Shown here piece by piece: positions 9,193-18,817 of a DNA stretch of 64,000 nucleotides. Location: contig NZ_NPDX01000001.1 in the NCBI RefSeq assembly GCF_002811945.1, positions 496,001 to 560,000 on the forward strand. The letters run 5' to 3'. Each line of letters begins with the position of its first letter. The first letter of the stretch is position 1. Under the pieces are notes generated by a model. It was given only the letters and a program-made list of their open reading frames with translations, ran no database searches and was not told the DNA's origin. The stretch comes from Leptospira harrisiae (GTDB lineage: Bacteria > Spirochaetota > Leptospiria > Leptospirales > Leptospiraceae). Position numbers and translations under genes: made by a program.

Positions 9193-9221
9193 TTGACAAG
9201 TAAATATATGTATAGTATATT
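9193..9221 (+). promoter_or_regulatory. Sigma70-like promoter downstream of the M23 pair
   Basis: Perfect -35 TTGACA at 9193-9198, 17-bp spacer, -10 TATATT at 9216-9221. Expected start of transcription near 9228. It would drive either the DUF2237 gene or the short hairpin RNA ending at 9283. Confidence 0.65.
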
Positions 9222-9238
9222 GGCCATAGGCTTTCCAA

Positions 9239-9283
9239 GACCTTTTGGTCGTTCTACTGGGGGTGCAAACCCCCATCTTTTTT
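9239..9283 (+). terminator. Two hairpins ending in a T-tract (terminator or attenuator, possible short RNA)
   Basis: First hairpin GACC-TTTT-GGTC (9239-9250). Second has a 7-bp stem TGGGGGT/ACCCCCA (9258-9264, 9269-9275) with a GCAA loop, followed by TCTTTTTTC. It lies only about 30 bp after the predicted transcription start, so transcripts from 9228 could end as an RNA of roughly 55 nt, or the hairpin may attenuate the DUF2237 gene. It may equally end the M23 mRNA. Confidence 0.5.
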
Positions 9284-9343
9284 CTCTCATGATTGCAGAA
9301 ACATCTTCCCAGATTCCATTGCTTATCCTAGTTTGAAATTCCT

Positions 9344-9724
9344 ATGGAAATGGATGAATCGTTAAATGTGCTAGGTGGACCTCTCGTTCCGTGTTCCACT
9401 CAACCTCTCACTGGTTTTTTCCGAGATGGATGTTGTAATACTTCCGATGATGACATCGGTTCACATACTGTTTGTGTTCTTGCTACTGAAGAATTTTTAG
9501 AATCTCAAAAACAAAGTGGAAATGATCTCATTACACCTTGGCCACAATATGCTTTTCCTGGAGTGAAACCTGGGGAACGTTGGTGTCTCTGCGCTTCCAG
9601 ATGGTTGGAAGCTTATCGTAATGGGGTAGCTCCCAATGTATTTTTGGAATCTACCCACAAACGAGCGTTAGAGATTGTGCCTTTGGAACTTCTTGAAAGA
9701 TTTGCCGCCGATGACTTTGACTAG
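9344..9724 (+). CDS. DUF2237 family protein
   Basis: 126 residues matching the DUF2237 family: LNVLGGPLVPCS near the N-terminus, TGFFRDGCCNT, HTVCVLATEEFL, and a late GERWCLCASRWLEA with VFLESTHKRALE. The family is small, widespread and conserved in several Cys residues (here positions near 17, 31-32 and 85-87), suggesting a metal or redox role, but its function is not established. No signal peptide, so cytoplasmic. The stop codon overlaps the stop codon of the convergent phospholipase-like gene (9721-9724). A strong promoter and a hairpin lie upstream. Confidence 0.88.
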   Translation: MEMDESLNVLGGPLVPCSTQPLTGFFRDGCCNTSDDDIGSHTVCVLATEEFLESQKQSGNDLITPWPQYAFPGVKPGERWCLCASRWLEAYRNGVAPNVFLESTHKRALEIVPLELLERFAADDFD

Positions 9725-10974
9725 TTAATTTTCAAAGCATTTAAGTATGCTCTTGTATGTTTGGAAGTGTTGTGAAGAAGGGTTCCAAGAATTTTATGAA
9801 TGGGATGGTTTGGTTCATAAAGAGTTTCGTATGTTGGAATTTCTAAATTCTCCAATTGTTCATCTGTTGGTTCCCCAGCTAGGTATGCTTCTCGACATAC
9901 ATTTTCCCTTACGAATTCCACACCTGGCCATTGGACAATATTTTCATTTGAAAATTCAGTGATGGAACTTGCTACGGGATGGCTCCAGTTTTTTGTTTCA
10001 ATTAAGTTTTTGATTAAATAGTATTGGTATTCTTCGATGAGTGTATGTCTTCCGGAAACAAAACTAATCATATCGTTTTTTGGTGATTGGTATCCAACAA
10101 TAGATACAAGTTGTACGCCAATTTGTTTTGCCGCACTGACTCTAGGTAACACTGAGGAATGGTAAGGTTGCGTTAGGTCTTGAATGTAATGTAATGCCCA
10201 TCCAGCAAAGCGATACCCCCAATATGGATGTCCTGTCCGAAATGCTAAATTTGAAAGTTCAGTAAATTGGTGAATTCGGTATTCTGGATAAGTTCGTTTC
10301 AAAAAACCCGCAAGTGCAAAAATGATCCCTGGTTCATAATAAAAACCCATATGGAAAGGAGCTTGAGATGAAAACTCAACGGCCGGATTACCAAATGGCT
10401 GGCTTCCGAATCCATACACTTTGCCAACTTCACTTCCACTATCTTCAAATAAATATAGATCTAAATCATAGTCTGGTTCGTCAGTGGCAGAAACTAGAAC
10501 TTCATCTGCACCAATTGTTTGTCCCTCTTGTAATGATAGAAAGGTTTCAAACACTAGTTTTCCTTTTTCGTTTAGTGTTGTTAGCTGATCCAGCGGAAGT
10601 TTGGATCCACCCCTTTTTGGGACAGATTGGATGTATAAGGCTGCTTTGTGGTTTGGGTTGACTCGAAGTGCTTTGTAAAAACTAACAACAAGATCAGAGT
10701 CCTTTGTTGTTTTCGAAAATTTTAAACTTTTATCTGTTGAAGTTAGGTGTGGAAGTCGCTTCAAAGCCCATTCTTCAGAGTTGTCTAATGATTCTTGGAT
10801 TTTAGATTTTTCTTTTGATAAAAATGATTTTAAAGATTCAACTTTTACCTTCGGGGTTTGGCCTGCCTTCCAGTGATCCTTGAGAATTAAATATGTGATC
10901 CCAGCGTGGTTGTTCCAAGCAAAGGCAGGAATAGTAAAAACTAAAATTGTAAATAAGCAAATTATTTTATTCAT
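9721..10974 (-). CDS. Secreted zinc-dependent phospholipase C / P1-nuclease-like protein
   Basis: Start set at ATG 10974, with RBS AAGGAAA, because it gives a signal peptide ending PAFA followed by WNNHAGITY. In phospholipase C and S1/P1 nucleases the mature N-terminal Trp is itself a zinc ligand, so this fits the fold. The second hallmark, HxxxDxxxPxH, is present as WALHYIQDLTQPYHS around residue 260, and a later RHTLIEEYQ resembles the distal His/Glu ligand. About 417 residues. Likely exported to the periplasm or surface and hydrolysing phospholipid head groups or nucleic acid; sequence alone does not decide. It is 4 bp downstream of the SH3-like gene and convergent with DUF2237. Confidence 0.72.
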   Translation of the reverse strand: MNKIICLFTILVFTIPAFAWNNHAGITYLILKDHWKAGQTPKVKVESLKSFLSKEKSKIQESLDNSEEWALKRLPHLTSTDKSLKFSKTTKDSDLVVSFYKALRVNPNHKAALYIQSVPKRGGSKLPLDQLTTLNEKGKLVFETFLSLQEGQTIGADEVLVSATDEPDYDLDLYLFEDSGSEVGKVYGFGSQPFGNPAVEFSSQAPFHMGFYYEPGIIFALAGFLKRTYPEYRIHQFTELSNLAFRTGHPYWGYRFAGWALHYIQDLTQPYHSSVLPRVSAAKQIGVQLVSIVGYQSPKNDMISFVSGRHTLIEEYQYYLIKNLIETKNWSHPVASSITEFSNENIVQWPGVEFVRENVCREAYLAGEPTDEQLENLEIPTYETLYEPNHPIHKILGTLLHNTSKHTRAYLNALKIN

Positions 10975-10978
10975 TGGT

Positions 10979-11821
10979 TTATTGATTTTCCTTTTTTTGA
11001 AAAATAGTTCCATTCCAATTGTATTCGGATTGGTAGTACTCATGAGAACTTTCGTCATCGATTTCAAAACTATGAGTTAGTTCGATGATTGTATTGGGTT
11101 TGCCTTTTGTAACCTTGCGATTGATTTTTTTATCTGCAATTAAATTTTCGTTTGGAAAAACAAGCCAAGATTCCGCACATGAAGGAGGATCACAAGCACC
11201 AGGGTTCCAAGAAAATTGTGAAACAAATTTTGAATCTTTGTCTATTGTAAATATTTGTTCGTTTGTATATCCGTATTCTATTTCAGAGAATATAAAATAC
11301 CTTAAGCCAAACACTGCTACAGGGCTCGGTGAAAAAGATGATGGTTGGTAGATGTTGTGGTCCCAACCTTCATTGCTAATCGGTCCCACAGTCCAAGTAC
11401 CATTGGCTAATAATTGGTTGTTTTGTATTAATTTTAATTCGAGTTTTCCTAATTGAATGCCTAAGTTTCGACACAATATAATTTTGTCATTCCATTCAAA
11501 AGAATAGTCCGAGAGTAATCCTCCCCAAACATATCCAATATCTTTTCCAGATTGGACTTCATACCAGTATTCTTTCACTGAATTCTGTTCCAAAATTTGG
11601 TTCGTTTTTGTGAGAATTTTGACAGAATCACCAATTGAAAGTTTTTTTAAAACTTTTGCATTTATGTTGTTAGAATCTCTAATATTGACGTTATCACCAA
11701 ATATATGATAGGTGGAATTGATTTTTTTTTCATGTATATATTGATCCCAGTGATTTTCAGGATAGATGGGAAAAACAAAAAAAATTATTAGAATGTAGAG
11801 TAAAAATTTGTAACCCGACAT
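10979..11821 (-). CDS. Exported SH3b-domain protein
   Basis: 281 residues from ATG 11821, chosen because it starts right before a signal peptide (YKFLLYILIIFFVFPIY); the longer frame has no such start. Residues about 45-115 resemble a bacterial SH3 domain: NVNIRDSNNINAKVLKKLSIGDSVKILTK, then WYEVQSGKDIGYVWGGLL. Bacterial SH3 domains bind cell wall or mediate protein contact. The remaining half has beta strands with a CDPPSC pair and no family I know. Four bases separate its stop from the phospholipase-like gene, so they form an operon and may work together at the envelope. Confidence 0.75.
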   Translation of the reverse strand: MSGYKFLLYILIIFFVFPIYPENHWDQYIHEKKINSTYHIFGDNVNIRDSNNINAKVLKKLSIGDSVKILTKTNQILEQNSVKEYWYEVQSGKDIGYVWGGLLSDYSFEWNDKIILCRNLGIQLGKLELKLIQNNQLLANGTWTVGPISNEGWDHNIYQPSSFSPSPVAVFGLRYFIFSEIEYGYTNEQIFTIDKDSKFVSQFSWNPGACDPPSCAESWLVFPNENLIADKKINRKVTKGKPNTIIELTHSFEIDDESSHEYYQSEYNWNGTIFQKKENQ

Positions 11822-11940
11822 AGTGGAAAAAATAGGGAACAGAGTCCCTTGAGTCGATCTCTTTTCAAAAGGAATGGTATTTTTCTTAAGGAGATAGGTC
11901 GACAATCAAATTGTAGGCTTTTTCTCTCAAAGGATAGTGA

Positions 11941-12813
11941 ATGATACTCGCACAAGTGTTAAAACCGTATTCTATGGAACAAATACGTATGTTAGAAGAG
12001 AAGATGAATACCTATGAAACCTGGGTATTTGTACTTGTTTTGTTGGTTGCCGTACTTGTCCTAGTCACTGTCATGCAAAGGCTGACGATTGCTAAGTTAA
12101 AATCGTTAGAAACATTTAAATCAAAATCTTCATTAAAAGAAATTAATACTACATCAAATCAGAATCGATCAAATGCAAATGAACTTAACATTGCAGACAT
12201 TCATACGATCACCCAAACCCCAATCCATACAGCCATGACTGTGTTCGGAAAAGACTTACCTGACCCTGGAGTCATTTTCAAATATGTAGTTCCATTAAAC
12301 GTAAGTAAAATCATTACCATCGGACAAAGGGAAGGGAGTGTGATTACTCGATCGACTGAGATTCTCGATCATCACCTAACGATTGATATAAATTCAGTTG
12401 ATATCTCTAATTTAGAAATTTTATCTTATAGTTTAGAGTTTCGACGAGAGGGAAAGGTTCTGTTGCAACTTCCTGGTGCAAAGGAATTTGTGGAAATGGG
12501 GATCCGCGATAAAATTCATATTACAAAAACACTTTCTTTTGGGGATGAACCTTGTTTCGAATCTTTAGATTCAAATAATCCATTACGTTTTCGAATTGGG
12601 AATCGAATTTCTGCTGATGGAAAGTTTCATTCAGGTTATTTTGAATTTCATTTGTTTACCAAGGATGTCTTTGAAAAAACAACGAACGGCAACAAACGTA
12701 TTGAAAAACATTTTTATTTGAAACTGTTTAAAATTTTTCCTGGATACGATACAGCGGGCCAGACAAAAGAGGGTCTTGTTCCGATGCTTGCGCGGTTTGG
12801 GGGTAGGATGTGA
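11941..12813 (+). CDS. Single-pass membrane-anchored protein of unknown function
   Basis: 290 residues. One hydrophobic segment at about residues 29-46 (WVFVLVLLVAVLVLVTVM) follows a charged short N-terminus, so it is likely an N-in anchor with a cytoplasmic or periplasmic body. Residues 50-85 are a polar Ser/Lys/Asn linker. The body (about 95-290) is beta-rich with LEILSYSLEFRREG, LQLPGAKEF and a C-terminal GYDTAGQTKEGLVP. I recognise no family. It stands alone, divergent from the SH3-like gene across 119 bp, and ends in a GC-rich hairpin region. Confidence 0.7.
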   Translation: MILAQVLKPYSMEQIRMLEEKMNTYETWVFVLVLLVAVLVLVTVMQRLTIAKLKSLETFKSKSSLKEINTTSNQNRSNANELNIADIHTITQTPIHTAMTVFGKDLPDPGVIFKYVVPLNVSKIITIGQREGSVITRSTEILDHHLTIDINSVDISNLEILSYSLEFRREGKVLLQLPGAKEFVEMGIRDKIHITKTLSFGDEPCFESLDSNNPLRFRIGNRISADGKFHSGYFEFHLFTKDVFEKTTNGNKRIEKHFYLKLFKIFPGYDTAGQTKEGLVPMLARFGGRM

Positions 12814-12822
12814 ATCTTGTAT

Positions 12823-12861
12823 CCCCGCCCTGATTAGGGTGGGGAACTAGACCCGCCACCC
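12823..12861 (+). other. GC-rich hairpins that exclude each other, after the membrane protein gene
   Basis: A 9-bp stem CCCCGCCCT/AGGGTGGGG (12823-12831 with 12836-12844, one G-U pair) has loop GATT. The second half of this stem can instead pair with CCACCC at 12856-12861 (GGGTGG 12837-12842), so the two structures exclude each other. It has no T-tract. It begins 10 bp after the stop codon and may protect or end that mRNA. Confidence 0.4.
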
Positions 12862-12985
12862 AATACGTCCTCTCTATCACATCCTTTCCTTACTTACAAA
12901 TCCCTTTCGCAAAACTAAAAATTCTTTTCCAATAAGTTCATCTTTTCCAAAGTCCGCTTCTGAAAAAAGGTCCTACGCCAAAAAC

Positions 12986-13019
12986 AAAAAAGCCAAGGTT
13001 ACCCTTGGCTTTTTCATCG
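12986..13019 (-). terminator. Intrinsic terminator of the thiolase gene, usable on both strands
   Basis: Perfect 12-bp stem AAAAAGCCAAGG/CCTTGGCTTTTT with loop TTAC (about 12987-13014). On the minus strand it is followed by a run of T with one G, a classic intrinsic terminator 45 bp after the thiolase stop. Flanking A and T runs let it also end + strand transcripts. Confidence 0.85.
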
Positions 13020-13060
13020 ATCTTTCGAACGAAACTTAATTCGAAACTTAAATTCGCTAT

Positions 13061-14380
13061 TTAAGCTCTTTCTACGATCATAGATCCTGCGATCCCACCG
13101 TGCGCACATGCAGTCACTAACACTTTTTTCACGTCTTTGTTTTCTTCAAAGTCCATGATAGCGTTGTGAAGGAGTCTCACACCAGTAGCACCAAACGGGT
13201 GTCCAATGGAGATAGATCCACCGTTCGGGTTGATTTTTTTCTCATCAAATTTCTTTTCCCAGTCAAGACCAGTTCTAGATTTGATTTCTTCAAGAGCCGC
13301 TACAGCTGTTGCAGCAAAAGCTTCGTGGATTTCGATGATGTCGATGTTTTCGATTTTATCACCAGTTTCACCAAGAAGAGCAATCGTTGCTTCTGCTTGT
13401 CCAAGACCCATAAGGTTTGGATCCACACCACGCATGTTAAAACCATTAACATAAGCTTTTGCAGTCAGACCTAATTTTTTAGCCGCCTCTTCAGAAGCTA
13501 CAATGATACCAGCCGCTCCATCAGAACGTGGGCTTGCATTGAAGATAGAAAGAGTTGGTCCATGAGATTTCTTTAAGTATTTGCTGTATTTTTCTTTGAA
13601 CTGGTCAAATTTCATTTGTGGGTTGTCAAAGAGTAACATTGCACGACCCATACGAGTAGGGTTTTTTACAAGACCTTCACGAAGAAGAACTGCTTCGTCA
13701 GCTTGTAACATGTTCCCTTCATCGTCTTTCACTTCCATAATATATGGTTTGTAACGACCTTCTTGAGTGGCATCAAAGGCACGTTTGAAAGATTCGTAAG
13801 CTACTTTGTCTTGTGTTTCGCGTGGAAGTGCGTAGTTTTGTGCGAGAATTTCTGCCGTTACTTGCATACCGAAAGAAGTTTCGCCATCGCCAAGTCCGTC
13901 TTCGAGTGTATCACGAAGTTCCACACCTTCAGGAAGGTCGTTTGGAAGAAGTTTTACAAGAGAGTCTAAGCTGTTTGTTTTTTTGTTAAGACGCGCATTT
14001 TTTACAACAAAAGGCATAGAAGTTTGCGACTCTTCCCCAATGACGAGGAAAACTTTTCCTTCACCAAGGGAAATACGGCGAGTGGCTTCCGCAACTGCTT
14101 CCAAACCAGATACACAGTTGTTTGCAACAGTAAGGCAAGGAATTTCCATAGGAAGTCCAAGTAAGTTTGCAATCACACGTGCAGAGTTTGGTGCGTTAGA
14201 AAAACCTTCTCCCACGATTACACCGTCAATATCAGTAGGTTTCAAACCACTGCGTTTCATTACTTCTTCACCAACGATTTTACCAAGGTGGTGACCAGAG
14301 TACTGCGAGAGTGCCTTTCCAATTTGAGCAAAAGGAGTTCGTGCAGGTGCTGCGAGTACTATCTTTTGTGTTACTTTCAT
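13061..14380 (-). CDS. Acetyl-CoA C-acyltransferase (thiolase)
   Basis: 439 residues with the complete thiolase catalytic set: nucleophile Cys89 in NNCVSGLEAV, the IHEAFAA motif, GHPFGATGVR with the catalytic His, and the second Cys in ACAHGG near the C-terminus. It cleaves 3-ketoacyl-CoA with CoA (beta-oxidation) or condenses acetyl-CoA in the reverse sense. Length and N-terminus (APARTPF) fit FadI/AtoB-like enzymes slightly longer than typical AtoB (about 390). Leptospira live on long-chain fatty acids, so a beta-oxidation role is likely. It is monocistronic here, 51 bp downstream of ilvC on the same strand, and ends in a strong terminator. Confidence 0.9.
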   Translation of the reverse strand: MKVTQKIVLAAPARTPFAQIGKALSQYSGHHLGKIVGEEVMKRSGLKPTDIDGVIVGEGFSNAPNSARVIANLLGLPMEIPCLTVANNCVSGLEAVAEATRRISLGEGKVFLVIGEESQTSMPFVVKNARLNKKTNSLDSLVKLLPNDLPEGVELRDTLEDGLGDGETSFGMQVTAEILAQNYALPRETQDKVAYESFKRAFDATQEGRYKPYIMEVKDDEGNMLQADEAVLLREGLVKNPTRMGRAMLLFDNPQMKFDQFKEKYSKYLKKSHGPTLSIFNASPRSDGAAGIIVASEEAAKKLGLTAKAYVNGFNMRGVDPNLMGLGQAEATIALLGETGDKIENIDIIEIHEAFAATAVAALEEIKSRTGLDWEKKFDEKKINPNGGSISIGHPFGATGVRLLHNAIMDFEENKDVKKVLVTACAHGGIAGSMIVERA

Positions 14381-14431
14381 ATAAAATCCCTTCTTCCTTT
14401 CTTTAGACTAAAACTTTAGTTACCTTAACAA

Positions 14432-15760
<1,329 letters not shown>

Positions 15761-16081
15761 ATGCACCACAAACGTTTTGTTAGGTGTATTCTTTCTTTTT
15801 TGTTTGTGAGTAGTTTGACACTGTTTGGAGGAGGTTGTATCACTCCAGATCTTGTCCACGACTCTTATTATACAAGGCATCCAAGCCAGAACGGGAATAA
15901 CTACAGCCAGTATCCTTACCCCTACAATGGGTCGAGAGGAGGTTATGGTGTAAATTATCCATACAATGGTGGAGGAAATCAGTTTCAAATACCTAGATCT
16001 CATGGTGGTGGCCATAACCCCTTCCATGTCCCTGCAGGAAGGTACCATAATGTTGGCAGTCCCGGGAAGTGGAGATTATAG
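15761..16081 (+). CDS. Small Gly/Tyr/Asn-rich lipoprotein
   Basis: About 106 residues from ATG 15761, chosen because a promoter lies at 15690-15718 and because this start gives a compact signal (HHKRFVRC, then ILSFLFVSSLTLFGGGC) with the lipobox Cys at residue 26; ATG 15728 is possible. The mature part is low complexity: repeated YPYNG/YNGGG units, many Gly, Tyr, Asn, Pro and His. Such chains are often surface-exposed and disordered. An overlapping minus-strand frame is not credible. First of three exported proteins on one strand spaced by 3-7 bp. Confidence 0.65.
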   Translation: MHHKRFVRCILSFLFVSSLTLFGGGCITPDLVHDSYYTRHPSQNGNNYSQYPYPYNGSRGGYGVNYPYNGGGNQFQIPRSHGGGHNPFHVPAGRYHNVGSPGKWRL

Positions 16082-16084
16082 ATC

Positions 16085-16354
16085 TTGGGATATCTAATTC
16101 TAAAACAAAATTCTTCGGACAGAAAATTAAAAAACAGTACACTTTGTCCGAAGGATCAGAAGTTTCCGTTTAGTAGGTTTTCCTTACTTGGCTTTATCGT
16201 TATGGTCTCCACATTTTTTTCTGTCGGATGTGTGAGTCTTTTACCTGTAGAACAGAGAATGTATCCGATGAATCCAATTATCTTACCGGAAAGAGCAGAA
16301 ATTCTCCTTCCTTGTATTGACGAATTTTTAGAAACGCCTCAGACCAAGGACTGA
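16085..16354 (+). CDS. Small putative lipoprotein
   Basis: Read from TTG 16085, with GGAG about 12 bases upstream in the end of the preceding gene; no ATG precedes the signal region. Residues 27-49 look like a late signal with a lipobox (LGFIVMVSTFFSVGC, then VSLL), so the real start may be nearer the hydrophobic stretch. The mature part is only about 40 residues and Pro/Met-rich. No known family. Kept as a gene because of the lipobox and its position between two exported proteins in a tight cluster. Confidence 0.5.
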   Translation: MGYLILKQNSSDRKLKNSTLCPKDQKFPFSRFSLLGFIVMVSTFFSVGCVSLLPVEQRMYPMNPIILPERAEILLPCIDEFLETPQTKD

Positions 16355-16361
16355 CTGATTA

Positions 16362-17054
16362 GTGAAATTTACCTATGTATACCTTTTCATTTTCCTTTAT
16401 CACTGTTCCTTTGCCGATGTCGATAGAAATCTTAAACCATATTCTAAAGAATCTTCAAAAACAAAAATCTCTGACTCCATCACCATCTTGAATCAAAACC
16501 GTATTTATTTTAGTAAACAGCATACGGGTTGGATAGAAATGGATCCTTTGTTTGGTGAGCCAATCAACGAGTATTTTGCCAAAAAACAAAAGGAAATTGG
16601 ACATTCGCGTTACCGTTGGAAGGATATTTATGTTCATAATATCGATGATAAGAATTTTCAACTAACAGATGTAAAAACGGATTATGTTTTTTTTGTTACG
16701 GCCAACCGGCCACACAGTGATTGGGAAGAAGGAAGATTTAGTCAAATGATTCAATTGATAACTTATTGTATGATTCCTTGTAAACAAAAGATCATTCAGG
16801 AAGTTAAGGTAAAGTTGTTTTATAAGAACAGTTTATTGTCGGAAAAAGTAAGCACAATTTCTGGAACTAGTTATATGAGCCCTTGGTATATCCCTTTTCC
16901 TTTTCTTTTTCAAATGAGAAATAATGGGAATTTAACAAACGAACCTAGTCTAGTTTCGACTTTGTACTTAAACGGATTCCAAGAAGCCATTGATGAGATT
17001 TACTTAGCCTTACCAAACGAATTAGCAAAGGAGACAAAAGTAGTGCCTGAATAA
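16362..17054 (+). CDS. Exported protein of unknown function
   Basis: 230 residues from GTG 16362, seven bases after the previous stop. The N-terminus is a signal peptide (FTYVYLFIFLYHCSFAD); the Cys could make it a lipoprotein, but the box is weak. The body contains beta strands and aromatic residues (HTGWIEMDP, YRWKDIYVHNID, VFFVTANRPHSDWEEG) and ends in a charged helix. I do not recognise a family. Third of the small exported cluster; it converges on the SpoIIE-type phosphatase with 8 bp between. Confidence 0.65.
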   Translation: MKFTYVYLFIFLYHCSFADVDRNLKPYSKESSKTKISDSITILNQNRIYFSKQHTGWIEMDPLFGEPINEYFAKKQKEIGHSRYRWKDIYVHNIDDKNFQLTDVKTDYVFFVTANRPHSDWEEGRFSQMIQLITYCMIPCKQKIIQEVKVKLFYKNSLLSEKVSTISGTSYMSPWYIPFPFLFQMRNNGNLTNEPSLVSTLYLNGFQEAIDEIYLALPNELAKETKVVPE

Positions 17055-17062
17055 AAACAAAA

Positions 17063-18817
17063 TCAAACTTTGGTTTTTTCGTTAGCACTACCAGAATAAC
17101 GTATGAGTCCAAGTGTCAAATCATCTTGGATGGCTGCAATTCCACCAGAAAGTTGGATGACTGACTGGAAAACTTGGTCTCGGATTTCGAGGAGAGGATG
17201 GCTTCGCATATCGCGAATTAAATGGAGAAGCCTTTCCTCTCCAAACATTTGGAATGACTCTGGTTCTCTTGCTTCGGTGAGTCCATCTGTGAGCATGACA
17301 ATCAAATCTCCTGTTTCCAATTGGAATCTTTCTTCTTCTGCAAGGATATCAAAAATTGGCGTAATGATTCTTCCCATTGGTTTCAAACTAACAAGAGCAC
17401 CCGATTTACGAATGATAAAAAGTGGAAAATGCCCAGCTCTTGCAAACGTGAGATTCCCCGAACCAGTGTGAAGATGGAGTAGGCTTGCTGTGACAAAATG
17501 TTCCCGTAGATTCGGAATGAGTTGGTGGCGAATGGATTCTAAATTATCTTTTAAATCCAAAGGATCTTGTTTCCATTTTTCCAGTGAAGTTTTGACAAGT
17601 GCACTTAATAGGGCAGCAGGAATTCCATGTCCAGAAACATCGCAGATAAAAACACCTAACTCTTGTCTTTCTGGTTTCCAAACTATATCATACAAATCCC
17701 CGCCTACTTTCATCATGGGGATATTTTTAAATAGGATTTCCACACCTTGAGGTGTAATTTCTTTTTGAGGGAAGAGAGACTCTTGGATGCGTTTTGCCAT
17801 ATCCAATTGTTTGTCAATTTCCGTTCTTTGTTCTTCAATCACAGCAGTTCTTTCTAAAACTTTCTGTTCCAATTCTTCATTGGCCTTTTCTTTTAATTCA
17901 TTTAAGAACTGTAAGGACCTCAAAGAAGCAAGTTGTGCTCTTTCTCTTTCTCTCGTGGCGGTAACTAGAAAATAAGCAATCCCACTGATACAAAACAAAA
18001 ATGCATCTAAAAAAATTAGGGAATCATTGATGGAAAGTCCACTTGCATCTTTTCTCGCAAATACACCTTTTCCTTCGATGGTCAGTGTAACAGCAGTAAA
18101 GGCGAGGACAACTGTGGAGAGCGTGGCTCCAAATTGACGAAACCGAATGCTTGTCACAATGACAAAGGGGATGGGCAAAAAGAGTAGGGGCCATTCATCA
18201 CTAAAGGCAATGGATCCAGAAATATAAACTAAAACGATCCAAACTAAAAGTTCGATTTGTTTACGTAGTTCCAATTTTAATTTTGCTTTGGGATGGAACC
18301 AAACATAAAGTAAAGGAGCAACGATGAGAAAACCGAGCATCTCTCCCGAAAACCAAGTAAAGAATACATTGAAATAAAGTTCAGAAGATAAAAAATCCCA
18401 ATACCATAAACTTGTGACACCTAAAATGGTGCTTACAAATGAACCAGGAAAAGTACCTATGCTTAAGAAATATATTAAATCCTTTGTGGAATAAATCGGA
18501 TCACTTTTTTCTGTGACTCGTTTGATGATCCGGTAGTTGATATAACTGCTAAGGGTATTTCCGATACCAATCAGGAATGCCGTTGGTAAATGAGGGTTGT
18601 TAAAAAAATTGGCAAGGGTTGCTCCTAAATAAATTCCAGGCAAAGCGACAGGCCCAAGGAGCAAAAGAGAAGCAAGACCCACTCCTTCTGGTGGCCAAAC
18701 GGGTGAAACTTGGCTATTTAAGAAGGCAATTTTAAAACCAATTTGTGCTGAGATGAAGTACCCAATAAAGATGATGGGTGTCCAAATAAAAATTCTTGTA
18801 TATAGGACTGTCTTCAT
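17063..18817 (-). CDS. MASE1 membrane sensor with SpoIIE-type PP2C phosphatase
   Basis: About 584 residues from ATG 18817, which overlaps the stop of the ABC-F gene (ATGA); ATG 18838 lies 7 codons earlier. The N-terminal half (to about 290) has around eight to nine membrane segments with the MASE1 pattern (VSPVWPPEGVGLASLLLLG). A coiled coil (KANEELEQKVLERTAVIEEQ) joins it to a SpoIIE phosphatase with MKVGGDLYD, FICDVSGHGIPAALLS and MLTDGLTEA, which carry the metal-binding Asp residues. Such proteins dephosphorylate anti-sigma antagonists in partner-switching pathways in response to a membrane signal. No anti-sigma or antagonist gene is adjacent. Confidence 0.88.
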   Translation of the reverse strand: MKTVLYTRIFIWTPIIFIGYFISAQIGFKIAFLNSQVSPVWPPEGVGLASLLLLGPVALPGIYLGATLANFFNNPHLPTAFLIGIGNTLSSYINYRIIKRVTEKSDPIYSTKDLIYFLSIGTFPGSFVSTILGVTSLWYWDFLSSELYFNVFFTWFSGEMLGFLIVAPLLYVWFHPKAKLKLELRKQIELLVWIVLVYISGSIAFSDEWPLLFLPIPFVIVTSIRFRQFGATLSTVVLAFTAVTLTIEGKGVFARKDASGLSINDSLIFLDAFLFCISGIAYFLVTATRERERAQLASLRSLQFLNELKEKANEELEQKVLERTAVIEEQRTEIDKQLDMAKRIQESLFPQKEITPQGVEILFKNIPMMKVGGDLYDIVWKPERQELGVFICDVSGHGIPAALLSALVKTSLEKWKQDPLDLKDNLESIRHQLIPNLREHFVTASLLHLHTGSGNLTFARAGHFPLFIIRKSGALVSLKPMGRIITPIFDILAEEERFQLETGDLIVMLTDGLTEAREPESFQMFGEERLLHLIRDMRSHPLLEIRDQVFQSVIQLSGGIAAIQDDLTLGLIRYSGSANEKTKV

